Part shown: positions 1 to 6,106 of the stretch, in pieces
Layout: each line of letters starts with the position of its first letter
Numbering within the stretch: the first letter of the stretch is position 1
Assembly: GCA_031286025.1 (NCBI GenBank)
Contig: JAITVB010000090.1
Location: 1-8,867 of the forward strand
From: Rikenellaceae bacterium
GTDB lineage: Bacteria; Bacteroidota; Bacteroidia; Bacteroidales; Rikenellaceae
Reading direction: 5' to 3'
Length of the DNA stretch: 8,867 nucleotides
Notes under the pieces: generated by a model
Told to the model about the DNA's origin: nothing
Database searches by the model: none
Seen by the model: only the letters and a program-made list of their open reading frames with translations
Made by a program: the position numbers and the translations under genes

Positions 1-2
1 CG

Positions 3-68
3 GTAACCGGAAAACGATCTCAACAGGCAACCGGAGAACCTGCCGAGGGAAAGTCCATCCTTGCATAA
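3..68 (+). CDS. Possible 3' end of an unidentified gene (partial)
   Basis: One plus-strand frame is open from the window edge to a TAA at 66-68 and gives 21 hydrophilic residues ending in GEPAEGKSILA. Two imperfect copies of an eight-residue unit can be seen (VTGKRSQQ, then ATGEPAEG), matching a 24-base repeat in the DNA. A small hairpin and a run of Ts follow directly, as expected at the end of a plus-strand transcript. I do not recognise the protein, and so short a fragment could be open by chance: another plus frame and minus-strand frames are also open here. The call rests on the downstream terminator and the in-frame repeat. Confidence 0.3.
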   Translation, partial: VTGKRSQQATGEPAEGKSILA

Positions 69-90
69 TCGCAATGTTACGATTTTTTTT
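67..90 (+). terminator. Weak intrinsic terminator
   Basis: AATCG (67-71) can pair with CGATT (80-84) around an eight-base loop, and the right arm runs into eight Ts (83-90). The stem is short, so this is a weak candidate. It would end the possible gene that stops at position 68. Confidence 0.35.
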
Positions 91-503
91 GAAATATTCC
101 TATATTGAAAAATAAAAAAAATATGAAACGTAAAAATTCGATTGGAATCTTGCGGGTATATTCTCCGGTCAAAAGGATGGGGGCAAAGCCTTTGCCCGTT
201 ACCGTACCGTCGACGAGGATATAACAAGGAGTTGACAGATGATTTTTTTATTGTCGTTTCGCAAATCAGTCTCGCAGGGTAAATGCGCACCGACTCATCG
301 TGCGGATGGCGGCAATCAGCACGGGATGCCCCCATCACACTCCAGATGTCCATACCCGGCCATAAAAGCCTCCATTTACGGAGTGTTTGGCAGTTCCATT
401 AATCCTGCCTCATTCCTGTAAAATGCACAAATAGCGTTACCTGACGAGGCTTTCTGAAAATTGAGCAGGGGTATCGGACAAAATACGGACGAGAGGTGCA
501 ACT
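91..503. other. Intergenic stretch without a convincing gene
   Basis: The left part (about 91-150) is very AT-rich. At 181-197 a near-perfect inverted repeat (GGGCAAA, loop GCC, TTTGCCC) has no T run on either side, so it is not an obvious terminator. A 60-codon plus-strand ORF starts at 239, seven bases after AAGGAG, and ends at 421. Its product is rich in Ser, Pro and His, matches no family I recognise and lacks a signal peptide. Because Shine-Dalgarno sites mean little in Bacteroidota, I do not call it a gene. Between 422 and 503 I see nothing specific. The stretch could hold a small RNA around the 181-197 hairpin or the remains of a decayed gene. Confidence 0.5.
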
Positions 504-504
504 G

Positions 505-546
505 AAAAAGAAAAAGACCGAGAGTGACTGATATTCACCAACGGCC
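505..546 (-). terminator. Intrinsic terminator of tRNA-Leu
   Basis: Read on the minus strand, GGCCG pairs with CGGTC. After a 3x3 internal loop, GTGA pairs with TCAC around a seven-base loop. The hairpin is followed by TTTTTCTTTTTC. It begins 14 bases after the last base of the tRNA, as expected for a single-gene tRNA transcript. Confidence 0.65.
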
Positions 547-559
547 TTCTCTGTACTTG

Positions 560-644
560 TGCCCAGGACGAGACTCGAACTCACACGGGCTAAACGCCCA
601 CTACCCCCTCAAAGTAGCGTGTCTACCAATTTCACCACCTGGGC
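560..644 (-). tRNA. tRNA-Leu (anticodon GAG)
   Basis: The minus strand folds into a class II tRNA of 85 nt. The acceptor stem is GCCCAGG with CCTGGGC, followed by discriminator A. The D arm contains TTGGTAGAC. The anticodon stem CTACT/GGTAG encloses the loop TTGAGGG, giving anticodon GAG, which reads CUC and CUU leucine codons. The long variable arm (GGGC, loop GTTTA, GCCC) is typical of tRNA-Leu, and the T loop is TTCGAGT. The 3' CCA is not encoded (the bases after A are CAA), so it must be added after transcription. The gene has its own promoter upstream and terminator downstream. It is divergent from rplY. Confidence 0.96.
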
Positions 645-657
645 CGGTTTGCGAGGA

Positions 658-688
658 CAAAAGTATAAATAAATTCATCCCGCGCAAA
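658..688 (-). promoter_or_regulatory. Promoter of tRNA-Leu
   Basis: On the minus strand, TTTG (688-685) is followed by exactly 19 bases and then TACTTTTG (665-658), which fits the Bacteroidota -33/-7 pattern TTTG-N19-TAnnTTTG. Transcription should start a few bases before the mature tRNA 5' end at 644, leaving a very short 5' leader. Confidence 0.8.
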
Positions 689-690
689 AG

Positions 691-725
691 TTTGCCGTAA
701 AATAATCAAAAAATATCTATCTTTG
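691..725 (+). promoter_or_regulatory. Probable rplY promoter
   Basis: TATCTTTG (718-725) matches the Bacteroidota -7 element TAnnTTTG exactly. The best -33 candidate is TTTG at 691-694, but the 23-base gap is longer than the usual 19 to 21. Transcription would start near 731. The leader of about 65 bases would contain a hairpin (CCACC 727-731 with GGTGG 738-742) and a run of seven Gs (746-752). Confidence 0.55.
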
Positions 726-795
726 CCCACCGAACCGGGTGGAATGGGGGGGCCGCACACGTTGGCCGCTGAGTACCGCCCTTAAAAATGAAAAA

Positions 796-1398
796 ATGAA
801 AACAATTGATTTACAGGGAGTTAATCGTGCCGAATTTGGCAAGAAAGAAAGCAAACATATCCGCCGCGAGGGGCAGGTACCCTGTGTCATTTACGGCGGT
901 GCCGACACCGTACACTTTTCGGTCGACGCCAAGGAAGTGCGCCAGATCATCTATACCCCCAACTCTTATATCGTCGCTTTCGATATCGAAGGCACGAAGG
1001 AAACTGGCGTGATGCGCGAAGTGCAGTACCATCCCGTGAGCGACCAGATTCTCCATATCGACTTCTTTCGCGTGATCAAGGGCAAGCCCGTCGCCATCGA
1101 CATTCCCGTGAAACTCGTCGGGAACTCCGAAGGCGTGAAACTCGGCGGTAAACTGGCCTTGAGCAAGCGTAAACTTCGCGTGTCGGGCTTGGTTGAAAAC
1201 CTCCCGGACGAAATCGAAATCGACGTGACCAACCTCGAATTGGGCAAGTCGATTTTCGTGGGCGACCTCAACCTGAAGGACTTGACGATCCTGACTCCGG
1301 GCACGACTGCCATTTGCGCCGTCCGGATGACCCGTGCCGCCCGTGGTGCCGCCGCCGCCGCTACTGCTGAAGCAGCCAAACCAGCCAAAAAGAAATAA
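796..1398 (+). CDS. rplY: 50S ribosomal protein bL25, long (Ctc) form
   Basis: The 200-residue product is a bL25/TL5/Ctc-type ribosomal protein, which binds 5S rRNA in the central protuberance of the large subunit. The N-terminal 5S-binding domain covers about residues 1-90 and includes the family-typical segments REGQVPCVIYGG and VQYHPVSDQILHIDFFRV. The C-terminal TL5-like beta domain (about 95-178) contains LPDEIEIDVTNLELGKSI. An Ala/Lys-rich tail ends in PAKKK. The start at 796 begins MKTIDLQG, as in the family. An in-frame GTG at 739 would add 19 non-conserved residues and is rejected. A mini-ORF, ATG AAA AAA TGA (788-799), overlaps the start. In many bacteria pth follows rplY, but here a terminator does and the next gene faces it. 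Confidence 0.95.
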   Translation: MKTIDLQGVNRAEFGKKESKHIRREGQVPCVIYGGADTVHFSVDAKEVRQIIYTPNSYIVAFDIEGTKETGVMREVQYHPVSDQILHIDFFRVIKGKPVAIDIPVKLVGNSEGVKLGGKLALSKRKLRVSGLVENLPDEIEIDVTNLELGKSIFVGDLNLKDLTILTPGTTAICAVRMTRAARGAAAAATAEAAKPAKKK

Positions 1399-1442
1399 TT
1401 CGCCGTTGGCGAGGGTTGCGGGCACCTCGCGACCGATATGTG

Positions 1443-1474
1443 AAAAGGAACAAGCAGTCGCTTGTTCCTTTTTT
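1443..1474 (+). terminator. Strong terminator after rplY, probably bidirectional
   Basis: A 13-base-pair perfect stem (AAAAGGAACAAGC with GCTTGTTCCTTTT) closes a four-base loop (AGTC) and runs into six Ts (1469-1474). It ends the rplY transcript. Because the left arm starts with AAAA, the minus-strand transcript also ends in Us after the hairpin. It may therefore also stop transcription from the convergent ATPase/DUF4435 operon, for which I see no better terminator between 1475 and 1569. Confidence 0.88.
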
Positions 1475-1569
1475 ATGTTGTTAACAGTACGGCACTATTC
1501 CGGGTTTTCAAATGAAATCGAGAATCTTTTTTTCCGGGAAAAAGCGGGCGGAAAGTTTTGGCAGACACC

Positions 1570-2562
1570 TCAGTTGCACACCCGGTCGACATAGCGGCGG
1601 ATGTCGTCCCGGAGCCTGAGGTAGAGTTCGCATGTCTCGTAGTTGTCGTTGTCGTCGAGCAGGTTCTTCACCTCGCGCAGCGAATTGTTGTAGTTGCTCA
1701 GTTCGTTTTTGAGCGCCACCCCGCGCCGGTCGCTGGTGTTGATGGTCGAAATGCCGATGCTTTGCAGGCGGTCGCAAATGGTTTCGAGCAGCACCAACAC
1801 CACGTTGTCTTTCAGTGTGTGACCCTGCATGAAGCAGTGGACGTTTTCGCGGGTCAGGCCGCGGGCGACCAACCTTTCCTCGAACTTTTTCAGAGCGGGG
1901 ATCAGTCCGGCGTGATGTTCTTCGAGCGTTTTGAGGCGGCGGTCCACCTGACGGCCGAGCCATTCGATCGTGCGTCGGCCATTCTCCTCACTGTCGAGAA
2001 AATTGATCCGCACCGTGTTGCGGAAATCGACCAACGTAAAGGCCCGCTCCATCTTCAGCGACGCCGAAAAGGCATACCATAGGAAGACCGGATAAACGGT
2101 TTTCGAGTATTCTTTCATGAACAACCCGAAATCGAAGATCGGCCGGTCGATCTTGGTCGCCTTTACGCACAGGCCGTGAAGCGACGGGGGGTGGCAGTGG
2201 TAATTTTCCACCGCATAGGCATAGGTGTGGAACAGGTATTTCGACCGGTTGACCAGGCGCGACTGTTCGTTGAGGTCGCCGAACAGGTAGTCGAAGTCGC
2301 TGTCGACGCACAGCAGCAGATTGGGACCGCTTTCGGGCAGGAGTTTCATTACCGCCTTTTTGCCTTTGGCCAGATCGCCGCGGGCCGGGACACTGATCTC
2401 GAAACGGATCTTGTCGTTGGTGTAGCGGTCGAAGACCACGCGCCAGAACGACACGTCGTCGTAACCCTCGACGAAGACCCGCACGAGGCGGCGCTTATCG
2501 CCCCGCAGGCGGTCCGAAGCTTCGAAATAACGCGATGAGATGTTGTCGGTCAAGCGCTTCAT
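1570..2562 (-). CDS. DUF4435 TOPRIM-domain protein, AriB-like
   Basis: The 330-residue product has the layout of DUF4435 proteins, a TOPRIM-nuclease-like family. VEGYDDVSFW (about 31-40) supplies the conserved glutamate E32. LLLCVDSDFDY (82-92) supplies the D87-x-D89 metal-binding pair. YAYAVENYHC (114-123) is the family's aromatic/EN signature. The rest is mostly helical, with no membrane segment or signal peptide, so it should be cytosolic. I start it at 2562 because this ATG overlaps the ATPase stop (ATGA). The longer reading to 2616 lies inside the upstream gene. In the PARIS anti-phage system a DUF4435 protein (AriB) is held by an ATPase (AriA) and released as a toxic nuclease that cuts tRNA. 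Whether this protein does so is inference; its active-site residues appear intact. Confidence 0.85.
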   Translation of the reverse strand: MKRLTDNISSRYFEASDRLRGDKRRLVRVFVEGYDDVSFWRVVFDRYTNDKIRFEISVPARGDLAKGKKAVMKLLPESGPNLLLCVDSDFDYLFGDLNEQSRLVNRSKYLFHTYAYAVENYHCHPPSLHGLCVKATKIDRPIFDFGLFMKEYSKTVYPVFLWYAFSASLKMERAFTLVDFRNTVRINFLDSEENGRRTIEWLGRQVDRRLKTLEEHHAGLIPALKKFEERLVARGLTRENVHCFMQGHTLKDNVVLVLLETICDRLQSIGISTINTSDRRGVALKNELSNYNNSLREVKNLLDDNDNYETCELYLRLRDDIRRYVDRVCN

Positions 2563-3425
2563 CCGTTGTAACGCTTTACGACCAGGTCGGACACCTCGCT
2601 CACCGTGTCCAACCACCCGTTCATCACCAACGCCGGCGAGTGGGTCGAAACGATCAGTTGGGCGTTGGGGTTGATTTTCAAAACATTTTCAAGGAGCGAC
2701 GTCTGCCAGTCGAAGTGCATTGAGATGTCGGGTTCGTCCATCAGCAGGATCGAGGGAACACTGTCCTGGGTAAGTGCCGTGGCCAGGATCAGCAGCAGCT
2801 GCTTTTCGCCGGCCGAGAGCATATAGGGAGAAAGCCGGGTGCCGTCGTCGGACAGGAACGAGAGTTCGTCGCTCGTGCGGTCGCTCGTTTTATGGGTTTT
2901 GCCGAGCAGAGAATCGACCAGATCGAAAAATTCGGTTTTTTGGTTGTTGATGGCTTCGATCTCGGACTGGGGAGCATGGCAGGTGAGCAGTGAAATGATC
3001 TTCTTGCCCTGGGCCAACTGGTAGGTGATGTAGCGTTTCTGCAGGCGGTAAATCTCCCAGTCGATCTCGGTGCGCACCTCGCCCTCGGAGAGTTTCTGCA
3101 AGGCGTCGGGGTCCTTGAGCCGACTGTCGAACGTGCTGATAACATCAACGTTGCGCACCGGCTTGTTGCCTGCGCTTTCCGAAGAAAGCGTCGAGCCGTC
3201 GTCGAAGGTGACCGCCACCGAGCGGACGCGCTGCAACTCCTCGTCCGAGAACGATTTGCCGCGCAGCAGGCAGGCCAGGGCGTGGAGCGTGGTGCTCTTG
3301 CCGCTGCCGTTAAGGCCCGAAAGCACGTTGACCCTGGGCGAGAGGTCCCATCGCAGGTCGAATTTTCCCCACAGCCCGAAGATCTCGATGCAGATGATGC
3401 GGTTATGCATGGGAACAGAAACCAT
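2559..3425 (-). CDS. ABC/SMC-type AAA ATPase, AriA-like, partner of DUF4435 protein
   Basis: The 288-residue product is a stand-alone ATPase of the AAA_15/AAA_21 (OLD/RecF-like) group. Walker A is GLNGSGKST (37-45). An ABC-type signature LSAGEKQ lies at 203-209. Walker B is ILLMDEPDIS (226-235, D230 and E231), and the H-switch STHSPALV (260-267) contains H262. The N-terminus (IEIFGLWGKFDL) has the usual edge strand before Walker A. Between Walker A and the signature lies a modest helical insert (about 105-185) rather than a long coiled coil, so it is shorter than PARIS AriA as I remember that family (over 400 residues). It is cytosolic and translationally coupled to the DUF4435 gene. The start may instead be ATG at 3410 (MHNRIICIE). 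It could also be a generic OLD-like ATPase outside defence. Confidence 0.85.
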   Translation of the reverse strand: MVSVPMHNRIICIEIFGLWGKFDLRWDLSPRVNVLSGLNGSGKSTTLHALACLLRGKSFSDEELQRVRSVAVTFDDGSTLSSESAGNKPVRNVDVISTFDSRLKDPDALQKLSEGEVRTEIDWEIYRLQKRYITYQLAQGKKIISLLTCHAPQSEIEAINNQKTEFFDLVDSLLGKTHKTSDRTSDELSFLSDDGTRLSPYMLSAGEKQLLLILATALTQDSVPSILLMDEPDISMHFDWQTSLLENVLKINPNAQLIVSTHSPALVMNGWLDTVSEVSDLVVKRYNG

Positions 3426-3525
3426 AGCGCCGGTCGATTATGGTGAAAAAGGCTGCAAATGCAGTTAATTTCGTTCGGTTTTGCGTTATAAAGGTAACAA
3501 TTAAAATTTATCCCCGTATCTATAC

Positions 3526-3554
3526 CTTGAATTATTTCGTAATCGCTACCTTTG
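3526..3554 (+). promoter_or_regulatory. Probable pta promoter
   Basis: TACCTTTG (3547-3554) is an exact TAnnTTTG -7 element. The only -33-like match is CTTG at 3526-3529, with a 17-base gap that is shorter than usual. Transcription would start around 3560, almost at the ATG of the upstream ORF at 3562. The gap between the ATPase gene and pta (3426-3650) must also hold the minus-strand operon promoter. The nearest candidate is TGCATTTG (3463-3456, minus), one mismatch from consensus and without a clear -33. Confidence 0.6.
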
Positions 3555-3561
3555 TCGTGCG

Positions 3562-3654
3562 ATGAAAAAGTTCCCGACGGCCGGTGCCGGCGGCTTCGTC
3601 CGGGGGGGGGCTGACGAAAGACGCTTGACCGGAAACAAACATATTTCGATATGA
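3562..3654 (+). CDS. Possible 30-codon leader ORF upstream of pta
   Basis: ATG at 3562 opens 30 codons. The predicted peptide starts MKKFPTAGAGGFVRGG and ends NKHISI. It stops at TGA 3652-3654, overlapping the pta ATG (3651-3653) in an ATGA junction. The ORF contains nine consecutive Gs (3602-3610). Its start lies almost at the predicted transcription start, so translation would be leaderless or nearly so. It has no recognisable domain. It could be a leader peptide coupling translation to pta, or a chance ORF in a GC-rich 5' UTR. No homologue is known to me. Confidence 0.3.
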   Translation: MKKFPTAGAGGFVRGGADERRLTGNKHISI

Positions 3655-4652
3655 AATTTATAGATGATCTCAAGGCGAAAGCCAAATCCGACCTGAAACG
3701 GATCGTGTTGCCCGAGAGTACCGAGGAACGCACGCTCAAAGCGGCCGACCGCATCCTGCGCGAAGGCTTCTGCGAGTTGATCCTGATCGGCAACCGCGAG
3801 GAAGTGCTTAAGCAAGCCTCGGAAAACTACCTTGAAAATATCGAGAAGGCGACGATCCTCGACCCGGCGGCAAATCCGAAAAAGGAGGCTTACGTCGAAC
3901 TGATGCTCGCCCTTCGCGGCAGCAAGGGCCTCACCCGTGAACAGGCCGAAAAGCTGATCCTCGACCCGCTCTACCTGGGCGCGGTGATGATCAAAGCGGG
4001 CGATGCCGACGGCGAGGTCGCGGGGGCGGCGAACACCACGGGCGACGTATTGCGTCCGGCCTTTCAGTACGTAAAAACCCTGCCGGGAATCAGCGTGGTT
4101 TCGGGAGCGTTCATTATGTTTATTCCCGACACGCAATTCGGGGAAAACGGCGTGATGGTCTTCGCCGACTGCGCCGTGCATCCGGATCCGACGGCCCGGG
4201 AGTTGGCCCAGATCGCTGTGGCTACCGGTCGCACGACCCGCGCCATTGCCGGTTTCGAACCGCGCATTGCGATGCTCAGTTTCTCGACCAAAGGCTCGGC
4301 CAGGCACGAAATGGTCGACAAGGTGGTCGAAGCCACCAAGTTGGCCCAGGAGATGGATCCGACGCTGATGATCGACGGCGAGTTGCAGGCCGACGCGGCC
4401 ATCATTCCGGGTATCGGGGTGAAGAAAGCGCCGGGCAGCCGGATTGCCGGACGCGCCAATGTGTTGGTGTTCCCGACCCTCGAAGTGGGGAATATTTCCT
4501 ACAAACTGGTGCAGCGGATGGCCCATGCGGAAGCCGTGGGGCCTGTATTGCAGGGCATGGCGGCACCGATCAACGACCTTTCGCGCGGCTGCTCGGTCGA
4601 TGACATCGTAGGTTTGGTAGCCATCACCGCCTGCCAGGCAGGAGGGATGTAA
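3651..4652 (+). CDS. pta: Phosphate acetyltransferase
   Basis: The 333-residue product is a short (class I) Pta made of the catalytic PTA_PTB domain alone, without the N-terminal DRTGG/P-loop regions of the long E. coli enzyme. It converts acetyl-CoA and phosphate to acetyl-phosphate and CoA in the cytosol. Family motifs are KRIVLPESTEERTLKAA (16-32), GAANTTGDVLRPA (125-137), FADCAVHPDPTARELAQIA (171-189), MIDGELQADAA (240-250) and PINDLSRGCS (306-315). The start at 3651 gives the expected N-terminus and full family length. The leader is long, G-rich and structured (GCCGG/CCGGC hairpin near 3581-3592) and holds a short overlapping ORF. ackA lies 193 bases downstream on the same strand, so the two genes form the acetate-forming pathway and may share a transcript. 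Confidence 0.96.
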   Translation: MKFIDDLKAKAKSDLKRIVLPESTEERTLKAADRILREGFCELILIGNREEVLKQASENYLENIEKATILDPAANPKKEAYVELMLALRGSKGLTREQAEKLILDPLYLGAVMIKAGDADGEVAGAANTTGDVLRPAFQYVKTLPGISVVSGAFIMFIPDTQFGENGVMVFADCAVHPDPTARELAQIAVATGRTTRAIAGFEPRIAMLSFSTKGSARHEMVDKVVEATKLAQEMDPTLMIDGELQADAAIIPGIGVKKAPGSRIAGRANVLVFPTLEVGNISYKLVQRMAHAEAVGPVLQGMAAPINDLSRGCSVDDIVGLVAITACQAGGM

Positions 4653-4706
4653 GTGCGCTTTCGGCGGCTGCCCGCATGGTGGCCGTCTTTGTGCGATCTT
4701 CCCGCT

Positions 4707-4746
4707 TTTCCGTCCGCAGCGTATTTCTAATACGTGAGGACGGAAA
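4707..4746 (+). repeat. Long hairpin in the pta-ackA gap
   Basis: TTTCCGTCC (4707-4715) pairs perfectly with GGACGGAAA (4738-4746). Inside, after a GCAG/TGA internal loop, CGTATT (4720-4725) pairs with AATACG (4729-4734) around TCT. No T run follows on the plus strand, so it is not a normal intrinsic terminator. It may be an RNA processing or stability element between the cistrons, or the 3' end of pta mRNA. Confidence 0.6.
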
Positions 4747-4765
4747 TACAAAACATAACGACCTG

Positions 4766-4791
4766 CCCTCCGTACACCGGACGTCAGAGGG
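4766..4791 (+). repeat. Second hairpin upstream of ackA
   Basis: CCCTC (4766-4770) pairs with GAGGG (4787-4791). CGT (4771-4773) pairs with ACG (4781-4783), and TCA is unpaired on the right side. The sequence up to the ackA start is strongly A-rich, typical of Bacteroidota ribosome-loading leaders. I could not identify a TAnnTTTG promoter in the gap, which favours co-transcription with pta. Confidence 0.4.
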
Positions 4792-4845
4792 AAAGAAAAA
4801 AGCGAAAAAACAGATTCGGACCAATTTAAAAACCTACCATAGACT

Positions 4846-6060
4846 ATGATTATCCTCGTCCTCAATTGTGGCAGCTCGTCGATCAAATACCAGGTAATCG
4901 AAATGAAAAACGACGGTCACCAACTCCTCGCCAAAGGCCAGATCGAACGTATCAGCCTCACCGACGGCGTATTCGTACACAAACCCGTCGGCAAAGACAA
5001 ATATGAAGTTGTCCGCAACATTCCCGACCACTCGGCAGGTATCACACTGATTCTCGATGCCATTGTACACCCTGCCCACGGCGTGATCAACTCGTTGGCC
5101 GAACTCGGCGCCGTCGGCCACCGCGTAGCCCACGGCGGCGAATATTTCCAGGAAAGTGTTGTGATCGACCAGTCGGTCAACCAAAAGATCGAAAGCTGTT
5201 TCGACCTGGCTCCGCTTCACAATCCGGCCCACATGAAAGGCATCCTGTCGATCGAGCACATCCTGCCCAACACCCCGCAGGTGGCCGTTTTCGACACCTC
5301 GTTCCACCAGGCCATGCCGGCCAAGAGCTACCTCTACGCCTTGCCCTACAAGTATTACGAACAGTATAAGGTGCGTCGCTACGGCTTCCACGGCACTAGC
5401 CACAAATACGTGGCCCAGAAGGCCGCCCGGATGACCGGCGTCGACTTCAACAACTCGAAGATCATCACCTGCCACATCGGCAACGGCGGCTCGGTAACCG
5501 CTATCCTCAACGGCAAATCCTACGACACCTCGATGGGCTTCACCCCGGTCGACGGCCTGGTGATGGGCACCCGTTGCGGTAACGTCGATCCGGGTGCCCT
5601 GTTGTTCATCGCCGAGAAGGAAGGGATGAGTTACGGCCGTGTCAAGGATATGATCAACAAGGAGTCGGGCGTGTTGGGCATTACCGGTGTCTCCTCCGAC
5701 ATGCGCGACGTCGAAAAGGCAGCCGCCGAAGGCAACGAACGCGCCCGACTGGCCCTCGATATTTACAACACCCGCATCAAGAAATTCGTCGGCGAATATG
5801 CCGCTCTGATGGATGGCGTCGACGTGTTGGTCTTCACCGGCGGCGTGGGCGAAAACGAAGGGTCGATGCGCGAATTCGTCTGCAAAGGCCTTGAATTCAT
5901 GGGTATCGAACTCGACTACGACCTCAATCGCGGCCTGCGCGGCAAGGACACGATCATCTCGAAGCCGTCGTCGAAAGTGAAGGTGGTACTCGCCTGCACC
6001 GACGAAGAACTGGTGATCGCTTCCGACACGTTCCGCCTCGTTAAAAAGCGCTCGGAATAA
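4846..6060 (+). CDS. ackA: Acetate kinase
   Basis: The 404-residue product is a full-length AckA of the ASKHA fold. It turns acetyl-phosphate and ADP into acetate and ATP. Residues matching known catalytic and binding sites are visible: N7 in LNCGSSSIKYQ (6-16), R93 in GHRVAHGGE (91-99), D150 in VAVFDTSFHQAMP (146-158), H182 in YGFHGTSHKYVA (179-190), H210 in CHIGNGGSV (209-217), R243 in GLVMGTRCGNVDPG (237-250), VFTGGVGENE (329-338) and E387 in ACTDEELVIA (383-392). It starts at MIILVLNCG with an A-rich leader. It is partnered with pta upstream and closed by a strong terminator, so acetate production forms one unit separate from the ptb-buk genes that follow. Confidence 0.97.
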   Translation: MIILVLNCGSSSIKYQVIEMKNDGHQLLAKGQIERISLTDGVFVHKPVGKDKYEVVRNIPDHSAGITLILDAIVHPAHGVINSLAELGAVGHRVAHGGEYFQESVVIDQSVNQKIESCFDLAPLHNPAHMKGILSIEHILPNTPQVAVFDTSFHQAMPAKSYLYALPYKYYEQYKVRRYGFHGTSHKYVAQKAARMTGVDFNNSKIITCHIGNGGSVTAILNGKSYDTSMGFTPVDGLVMGTRCGNVDPGALLFIAEKEGMSYGRVKDMINKESGVLGITGVSSDMRDVEKAAAEGNERARLALDIYNTRIKKFVGEYAALMDGVDVLVFTGGVGENEGSMREFVCKGLEFMGIELDYDLNRGLRGKDTIISKPSSKVKVVLACTDEELVIASDTFRLVKKRSE

Positions 6061-6106
6061 GCGAGTTGCAAAACAGCTGCGCTGAATCTCCGGGCGGAGT
6101 CCTTCG

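Noticed and set aside
45..56. GAGGGAAAGTCC resembles the conserved GAGGAAAGTCC near the 5' end of RNase P RNA
   Set aside because: It has an extra G, and an AT-rich stretch follows within 30 bases where the RNase P core should continue. No further conserved segments are present.
239..421. 60-codon ORF behind AAGGAG
   Set aside because: No domain, low-complexity composition and no supporting neighbour. Shine-Dalgarno spacing alone is weak evidence in this phylum.
739..795. GTG start giving a 219-residue rplY product
   Set aside because: The extra 19 residues cover the G-rich leader and do not resemble the L25 N-terminus. ATG at 796 gives MKTIDLQG as in the family.
811..1425. 204-codon minus-strand ORF opposite rplY
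   Set aside because: Shadow of the well-supported rplY gene.
2563..2616. 18-residue N-terminal extension of the DUF4435 protein
   Set aside because: It lies wholly inside the ATPase gene and is not domain-like. The ATGA overlap at 2562 is the natural start.
2789..3793. 334-codon minus-strand ORF overlapping the ATPase gene and the pta leader
   Set aside because: It is an out-of-frame reading of the ATPase, extremely rich in Arg, Ser and Ala. The ATPase frame has intact Walker motifs.
3546..4886. 446-codon minus-strand ORF opposite pta
   Set aside because: It mirrors pta, which has clear Pta motifs. The product is rich in His, Arg and Gly with no recognisable domain, typical of antisense frames in GC-rich genes.
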